Translations under genes and position numbers: made by a program | The notes under the pieces: generated by a model | Seen by the model: only the letters and a program-made list of their open reading frames with translations | Databases searched by the model: none | Told to the model about the DNA's origin: nothing | Part shown: piece by piece, positions 57,180-64,000 of the stretch | Numbering within the stretch: position 1 is the stretch's first letter | Layout: each line of letters begins with the position of its first letter | Assembly (NCBI GenBank): GCA_029204225.1 | Contig: CM055092.1 | Span: 61,575,779 to 61,639,778, forward strand | Length of the DNA stretch: 64,000 nt | Direction: 5' to 3' | DNA from: Diphasiastrum complanatum | Taxonomy: Eukaryota; Streptophyta; Lycopodiopsida; Lycopodiales; Lycopodiaceae

Positions 57180-58604
57180 CTATAGATCTCCTTTGTAAGT
57201 TTCTAAAGTAGTTTCCATAATAGTGTCCAAATTGAATGCTTCACTATTTCTTACTTCAATTTTACACATCAAGATATAACTAGAACATGAAGAACCAAAT
57301 AGAATGTAAATGAAATGATTCCACCATGCTTCAAACTTTGAACTCTTTGGAAAATTACAGCAACCAAACCATAAATGTGAGTGGTGACCATTTGCTTGCT
57401 TGTCTCCCCCATATGTCTTTTCTTGATATGTCTCCACCATAAAACTCCATGAATGAGCCTCCATCTCCATCTTGCCACAAAATATCATCAACACTTGATG
57501 ACTTGGCCATGAATAAGTAGCATAATGATCCTCCATTAGTTTCATTTCCATCACCAAAACCAACTAATAATGCTAGTACAACTCCAACAACAAGGTATTG
57601 CAAGACAATGTAACTAGTTTGCAATTTGCATACATTCATATGAAATAGCTCAAACATGAGATAAAACAAGTAAAGTAAACTTGAACAACACTTCCTTGCT
57701 GCTCCTTTGACCTTACTTGAGTCTTCATACACCTTCAAAAATAGATCCATAACATCTTTGCTAAATAACCTTCCTTTGATGCTCTTGACTAGCTCCAAAT
57801 TGTCACCTTTCCTTTTGTGTTGTTGAAGCCCTTTGAGACCAACCTCTTGATCTTCCTCTTGACCATCAAAGTCATTGAATAAAATTTGTTTTCCAGATCC
57901 ATTACTTGCTTTTCCAGCATGAAAACCATGAGAACCAATATCCACTTGTAGCATCATCTACACAAGAAGATTCTCCAAGACATGTGAATAAAGCAAAGTG
58001 AGTCGCTTCCACTTGCTTGCCTTTCTCTTGAACATCAAAGATATGAATATCTTCAGACCTGAACCTCTAAAATACTCCCTCTCAAACCTATAATCTAGAT
58101 CCAACAAGATCTCATCAATGCTTGATCTCGATCTTCCATAAAGGTTAGTGGAAACAATGTCATTGGTGGCACCATCATACATCAAAGGATAGATTCCAAA
58201 CTTTCCATCCAACATGAAGTAGAGTAGGTGAAGGCGAGTATCAAACCTAATAAATCCAGCCTTCTTGAGTCCATAGAAAGACTCAATAAGCTCACCAATG
58301 AGATCTCCCTTGCCCTCAAGAAATTGCCTTCGATTTGCTCTATGTAGTCTTCTCCAACCAACCATTTGCCATCTCGATCATGAGTGATCAATTCACATTT
58401 GTAAAATCCTTTGAGTTGATGAAGAGATGTGAGATCTATGCTTTGGATCTTTCCAAGAACCAATCTTCCATTGCTCTTTCCTTCATAAGATTCCCTTTTA
58501 ATGATTGCATCATAAGAAGTAGAAACCTCAAAGACATTAGAAGCCATGAAAAAAATGATTAGTACCTTCAACATAAGGATGATTGAAGTACTCTTTTTTT
58601 TCAA
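57180..58604 (-). other. Non-pol interior of element G
   Basis: Minus-strand frames at 58182-58604, 57958-58365 and 57355-57957 show no recognisable domain. The first has a hydrophobic start (IILMLKVLIIFFMASNVF). They overlap each other in different frames, so at most one part is coding. The region takes the place where integrase and RT should be. Confidence 0.4.
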
Positions 58605-60095
58605 CTAAGAACTTCTATTCAATGATTTAGGTAATGACTCATATGATAATAATTCTTCCTCACTATCATTCACAATGACATCATTCAAAGTACATCCTAC
58701 TTTGAACACTTCACATACTTCTCTTCTTCTTGACTTGTGACTACCTCCCTCACCAAGTCTCTTGATAGAACCATTTGATCTACTCTCTTTATGAAGACAT
58801 GTGACTCCACTTGCTGCAAAAAAGACTTTCTTGGACTCATCACAAAAGAATGTAGAAGAACCATCTCCTTCATGAATGCACCTAGCAACATATTTTTCCA
58901 TATGATCAAAGAAATCATTAACAACAATCTTTTCCAAGGAAGAACCTTCACCTCCATTGATGAAGTTAGCTCTTTCCTTACCTTTTGCATGCTTGCACTT
59001 GCTATGAAGAACCATTGAAACACCATCATTATCCTCAAGACTAGCCAAGTTAGCACAAAGATGAACATCTCCAAGAAGCATATTAGATCTTGACCTAGAT
59101 CTAGCATAAGGAAGCTTGTTAGACTTTGCATAAGATTCACCAATCTTATTGATGCTAAAAGAGAACTTTGGAAAGTTGAGACCAATCTCCTTCTCCATTC
59201 CATCCCTTTTGTTAGCCATAACAAAAGCATCAAGCTTAAAAAGTCTACCTTGTCTATTGCCCCTAGCAACCAAGATTTCTTCCTTTGTAATGAAACAAGC
59301 ATCACCACCAAACTTTACCATGTACCCTTTCTCTATCATTTGACCAACACTTAGCAAATTCTTTGAAAGTGAAGGAATGTAAAGAACACCATCAAGTCTT
59401 GTTTTCCTATTAGTAGAGAGACAAATAGGAATTGAACCAATACCTTCAGTCACACACTCACCACCATTGGCCTTGTGAATTGCTTTCTTGGCTCCATCAT
59501 AAGTGACCAAAGAAGTAAAGAACTCCTTGTAACTAGTCATGTGTGAACTAGCTCCACTATCAATCCACCATGAATCTTTGTCACCTTCACTTGATATTGG
59601 ACTTGATGAACACATCAAAAGAGAATCACAACCACCTAGATCCTCATCATTTGTAGTAAAGTTGATTTGCTTGCTACCTTCATCTCTTTTCTTCTTGAAA
59701 CATTCATTAGCAAAATGCCCTTTGATTCCATAATAAAAGCATTTCAACTTAGACTTATCTTTCTTTTTGCCAAAAGAGAAAGTTTCACCTTGATCTTGCC
59801 CTTTAGACCACTTGCCTTTGCCTTTGCCCTTGAACTTGCCTTTGATGAACATAGCCTCCTCTTCATATTGAGATGTCGATGTAGATCCATCTCCTGTTGA
59901 TTGAAGCCTATACTCCTCATTCACCAAAATCTCTTGCAAATCCACAATACTTGGAAAGGTCTTTTGAATAGCAAAACTTTGAACAAGATCAGCATGATCA
60001 TCCAACAAGCCATTAAGTATAACTTGAACAAGTTCTACCTCCTTAATGCTTTCATCAATACATGCTAACTCATCATTGAATGCTTTAACCCTCAA
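58605..60095 (-). CDS. Gag-protease protein with unusual C-terminal extension
   Basis: The frame is open for 496 codons. Residues 1-75 are the end of copia gag (RVKAFNDELACIDESIKE, EILVNEEYRLQS). A Lys-rich stretch precedes a knuckle CFYYGIKGHFANEC, in which the second Cys is Tyr. The protease motif WWIDSGASSHM is intact, followed by VLYIPSLSKNLLSVGQM and GRQGRLFKLD-like sequence. From about residue 295 on, 200 residues match no copia domain I know (HSKCKHAKGKERANF, SHKSRRREVCEVFK). The frame has no stop or shift. The gag N-terminus is cut off by the nested element, so this copy is dead despite the open frame. Confidence 0.8.
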   Translation of the reverse strand: MRVKAFNDELACIDESIKEVELVQVILNGLLDDHADLVQSFAIQKTFPSIVDLQEILVNEEYRLQSTGDGSTSTSQYEEEAMFIKGKFKGKGKGKWSKGQDQGETFSFGKKKDKSKLKCFYYGIKGHFANECFKKKRDEGSKQINFTTNDEDLGGCDSLLMCSSSPISSEGDKDSWWIDSGASSHMTSYKEFFTSLVTYDGAKKAIHKANGGECVTEGIGSIPICLSTNRKTRLDGVLYIPSLSKNLLSVGQMIEKGYMVKFGGDACFITKEEILVARGNRQGRLFKLDAFVMANKRDGMEKEIGLNFPKFSFSINKIGESYAKSNKLPYARSRSRSNMLLGDVHLCANLASLEDNDGVSMVLHSKCKHAKGKERANFINGGEGSSLEKIVVNDFFDHMEKYVARCIHEGDGSSTFFCDESKKVFFAASGVTCLHKESRSNGSIKRLGEGGSHKSRRREVCEVFKVGCTLNDVIVNDSEEELLSYESLPKSLNRSS

Positions 60096-60119
60096 AACAA
60101 AAGCATGAGTACTCTTAAT

Positions 60120-62081
60120 TGAAATTCCGATAGAATCTAGTGCAATATGTAGCTCACATCACACAATCACCATAGTCACTCCTCACAAGCTCTCATAGAT
60201 GGCACAACAAAAGTTAATTCTATTATGAACAAGCCCATACACACTCATGCAAACCAACACGAATGATAAAGCATCAAATACATGACCAAGGCCTACCCAT
60301 AAGTGGTATCCTGTTGTACCAACACATGTGCCACCTGTAGATCTGCTGCTATACCACTGGTCACCAAATCAGGTCCTCAACCATGGCCTACACCTGTAAC
60401 CAAGATGCCCTCACATCCAAGCATATCACATAAATGTCCTCATACATCATCCAAGATCAACCATTTCGAACCAATGAGCGCTCCAAGCCTCATCCCTAAT
60501 GTATCTCCCAAGCAAAGCTACGCTCCAAGATGCTTTGCCCTGACATCCTGTAAAATAAACCCTAAAAGTGGATCCCCATCCATTTTCCATGCTCCAAGCA
60601 CAAGAGTCTAGAAAGGACTCAATAAATGAATGTACACAAAACTCACCATAGGCTATACCTGAGTAGCTCGCCCACCTCCCAGAGATACTGATGATGATCT
60701 GCCTGTCCTACATCCCATGTAGGTTCAACTTTCCATGCTTGACATTGCCAACTCTAATTTGACCAGTACATAGGCTTCCCACCAAGGAGCCTATCTCCCC
60801 AACACATCCATCATAGCGTCCAAGCCAAAGCAAAAGATCCACTATCATGATGAACAACTCACCACGATCCATAGCATATAAGGTAGGATAGCTCCAAAAC
60901 CCTGTACCATGTGCCATCTGATCACGAAGTATCCATTACCCACTGATAGCTCCCCAAGAATCTGTCCACCTGTAATGCAACTAGACTCCAACTGGATCTA
61001 ACCAAAAGCTACATCCTACTTACCAAATTATGATGGATAGAAACAATATGTGATGCCAACCTAGAGATCACTCGCCAAAGTATCAGCTGTCACTCCCTGA
61101 GCAACCATCCCCATCTCTGTTGGCTCACAATCATGAGTACGCTGGATCCACATCACCCCATAATGAACTCCATGCCCTCATGATATGTACCACCTCTACG
61201 TACACTTCATGCCACCTACCTCCAAGTAGGCTTGACCCATTCCTAGGTCACCACATGATGCACCAGCTGAAGATCATCATCCATACATCAAATAACATAT
61301 CATACCCGAGCAAGTGTAGCATCTCCCTGAGTGCCACCCCAACGGACTCGTCATCCACATACTATGCTCACCTGATGTCTCCGATCCTGGTCAATATCCT
61401 GCTAGACAAGCTGAACTCCAAAGCATCACCTGGCTCCTAGCATTTGCTCGCTCTCTCTGGCTATGTGCCACCCGACACCATGCCAACGCAAGCATATCTC
61501 TGAGAAACCGCTCATGGGATCTCGAGACCACTGTCTCCCTGATTGTACTAAGTGCTATTTCTTTTGGTGAAAGATGCTATCCCATAGCTCCACTGGATCG
61601 TGCATACCTGCAACACCCTGATGCTCTAATACCAAGTTGAAATTCCAATAGAATCTAGTGTAGTATGTAGATCACATCACACAATCACCATAGCCACGTC
61701 TCACAAGCTCTCATAAATGGCACAACAAAAATTAATTCTATTATGAAGAAACACTGTACATATAGCAAAGCCCCAAACTGCATGGGCTCAACATGTGTTT
61801 CTAAATTGGCCTACCACCTGCCAAACTAGAGTTAGGCCCAGTATATACTGACAAACCTAGGACATGTTCCTAAGTATAGCATAATGCACTCAAAATCATT
61901 GTACAGGCTAATTTCTTCCTACGTGTGGCTACCCGACTAACCTAAGTAGCCGTCTACGGGATCAGTGCCTGATCAATATATCCTAGCGAGTCACATCCCA
62001 AACACAACTGAATACATCAAATCTAATTAATTGTACACTGATTACAATATCACATTTAGAGCTTACATAAAATGTATATCA
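60120..62081 (-). mobile_element. Non-autonomous LTR element inserted in gag of element G
   Basis: A 444-bp 5' LTR (61638-62081) and a 110-bp remnant of the 3' LTR (60120-60229) share TGAAATTCCRATAGAATC and what follows. The primer site TTGGTATTAGAGC (minus) is at 61623-61635. The interior of about 1.4 kb shows no coding similarity. It separates gag codons ending EERVRN from those starting STHAFVLRVKAFND. A clean 5-bp duplication was not found, so the right edge is approximate. Confidence 0.75.
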
Positions 62082-62083
62082 GA

Positions 62084-62464
62084 TTAACTCTGATTTCTAA
62101 CTCTCTCTTCCTTCTTTTGCAAATTTTGAAAGATTTTTCTCCTAAGAGTAAGCACTCTTGATGTAGACTTGGATTCATAAAGCTTCTTCAAAGCCTCCCA
62201 GGCCTCCAAAGATGATGTGCACTTACCAATTTCCTTGAGAAGCTCATTGATAATATTCATCTTTATCATGTGTAGAGCTTTCTTTGCTCTCTTGTCCTAC
62301 CTCACTTGATGTTGAGGTGCTTGAGGTCTCTCCTCCACACCTGTAACAATCTCCATCAACTCATTCATCTCCAATAAGGACTCCATCCTCACCTTCCAAG
62401 TAGAATAGTTGATTGAGGTAAGCCTATCATTGCTCTCCAACATAAAGCCTCCACTTGTAGCCAT
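62084..62464 (-). pseudogene. N-terminal gag of element G
   Basis: From ATG 62464: MATSGGFMLESNDRLTSINY, STWKVRMESLLEMNELMEIV, a stop, then DKRAKKALHMIKMNIINELL, SSLEAWEALKKLYESKSTSR and VLTLRRKIFQNLQ. This is a typical copia gag start; it is cut at about 62090 by the nested element. Confidence 0.88.
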
Positions 62465-63139
62465 GTTGAAGTGACCTGATCTTCTTCTTTCAACCTATTC
62501 AAATGCACAAAGCACCCTCTTGAATGTCAACAAATGAACTCAAAAAAAAATCACAAAGATATGGAACCTCTCAAATCTCTTCTAGCACTTCTAACTAGAA
62601 AATCAACACATAGAATAGTGAAATCTGAATCAACCTATGATCTATCCTCAATCTAATTATTTTTGCCACTTCTCAAGATTGAAAAACACTCAAATGAAGT
62701 TCAGTAACCTCACAAATTAGAGATCTAATCAAAATTAGAGTTTTGACAAAATCACAAAAAATTGAATATCTCAAATTCTACATGCAATTTCTAAAAACTT
62801 GATATATCTTCCTTTAGCCTCCAATGAGACCTTCCTAATGCACCAATAATCATCTAATTCTAGTAAACCAAGTGTGAAATCGGAATTGATCAAGTATATA
62901 AACCTATATTGAGTTTTGACCTACAAAGATCAATTCTATACATGCAAAAATGCTGATTTTTGAGTAGAAATCAATCTAGCATGCTCTAGCATTGGTCACT
63001 CCTCCAATGAATCTTTCACCTTGCTTTGATATCAATTTTTATGCACTCAAACGAAAAATTTAAGCCTTTTTTAAAGCAATCACAGTCATCGTATATTGTT
63101 TGTTCTTTTAACTCTATCTCAACAATGCTAGGATTTTTT

Positions 63140-64000
<861 letters not shown>

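Larger units (their letters stand above)
57104..63036 (-). mobile_element. Copia-like element G, gag-protease only, with nested LTR element
   Basis: The minus-strand order is a primer-site-like TTGATATCAAAGC (63024-63036), a leader of about 560 bp, gag from ATG 62464, an inserted LTR element at 60120-62081, then gag-protease 60095-58605, non-pol sequence to about 57120, and the purine tract. Integrase, RT and RNase H are absent, so it needed a helper copy (inference). Confidence 0.75.

Noticed and set aside
57355-58604. Separate host genes on the minus strand next to element G
   Set aside because: The overlapping frames lie between the gag-protease frame and the purine tract of element G and show no domain; best treated as element interior.

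Overview
This is nuclear DNA from a seed plant with a large, transposon-rich genome. The evidence is one spliced host gene with very long introns, Ty1/copia and Ty3/gypsy remnants with plant-type initiator-Met tRNA primer sites, several hAT DNA transposons, and many (GA)n and (AT)n microsatellites. The species cannot be fixed; giant introns would suit a gymnosperm or another large-genome plant. I see no rRNA gene, functional tRNA, CRISPR or prokaryotic feature.

The only host gene I can reconstruct is a dehydroascorbate reductase (DHAR) on the minus strand. Its six exons (42247-41824, 16509-16419, 10559-10416, 7020-6888, 6760-6620, 6349-6254) join in frame into 342 codons plus a stop, spread over 36 kb. 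Intron 1 is about 25.3 kb, intron 2 about 5.9 kb and intron 3 about 3.4 kb; introns 4 and 5 are 127 and 270 bp. Most of the window between 6 and 42 kb is therefore DHAR intron filled with mobile elements.

Layout. 0.5-4.3 kb: a tRNA-related insertion and a deleted copia element. 4.9-5.6 kb: a non-autonomous hAT with clean target duplication. 6.25-10.56 kb: DHAR exons 6-3, with a hAT-like insert in intron 3. 10.6-16.4 kb (intron 2): copia RT scraps and a gypsy integrase that carries a short hAT MITE and a 1.6-kb hAT. 16.5-41.8 kb (intron 1): hAT A (17.8-25.6 kb) holding a young, internally deleted chromovirus with indistinguishable LTRs; hAT B (26.7-31.1 kb) with a 1.28-kb internal tandem duplication and a 3' minisatellite; hAT C on the minus strand (34.3-37.4 kb), interrupted by a gypsy RT fragment; the 3' end of a further hAT with AT-hooks (37.8-38.4 kb); and GC-rich repeats near 39 kb. 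42.2-42.4 kb: DHAR 5' leader. 47.6-54.1 kb: a minus-strand copia split by a second copia with a CATAG target duplication. 55.9-56.4 kb: an array of GCATGTCA words. 56.7-63.0 kb: a minus-strand gag-protease-only copia-like element, itself interrupted by another LTR element. 63.1-63.6 kb: a retroposon-like 3' end running into a long (CT)n.

The main recurring pattern is that each hAT-like insertion carries its own short, mostly self-complementary word repeated in both orientations near its ends (CGTTCC, GGTTCGAACC, AAACGTTT, CGGTACCG, GTCCGGAC, GTTTCGAAAC). This looks like fast-diverging transposase binding-site arrays.
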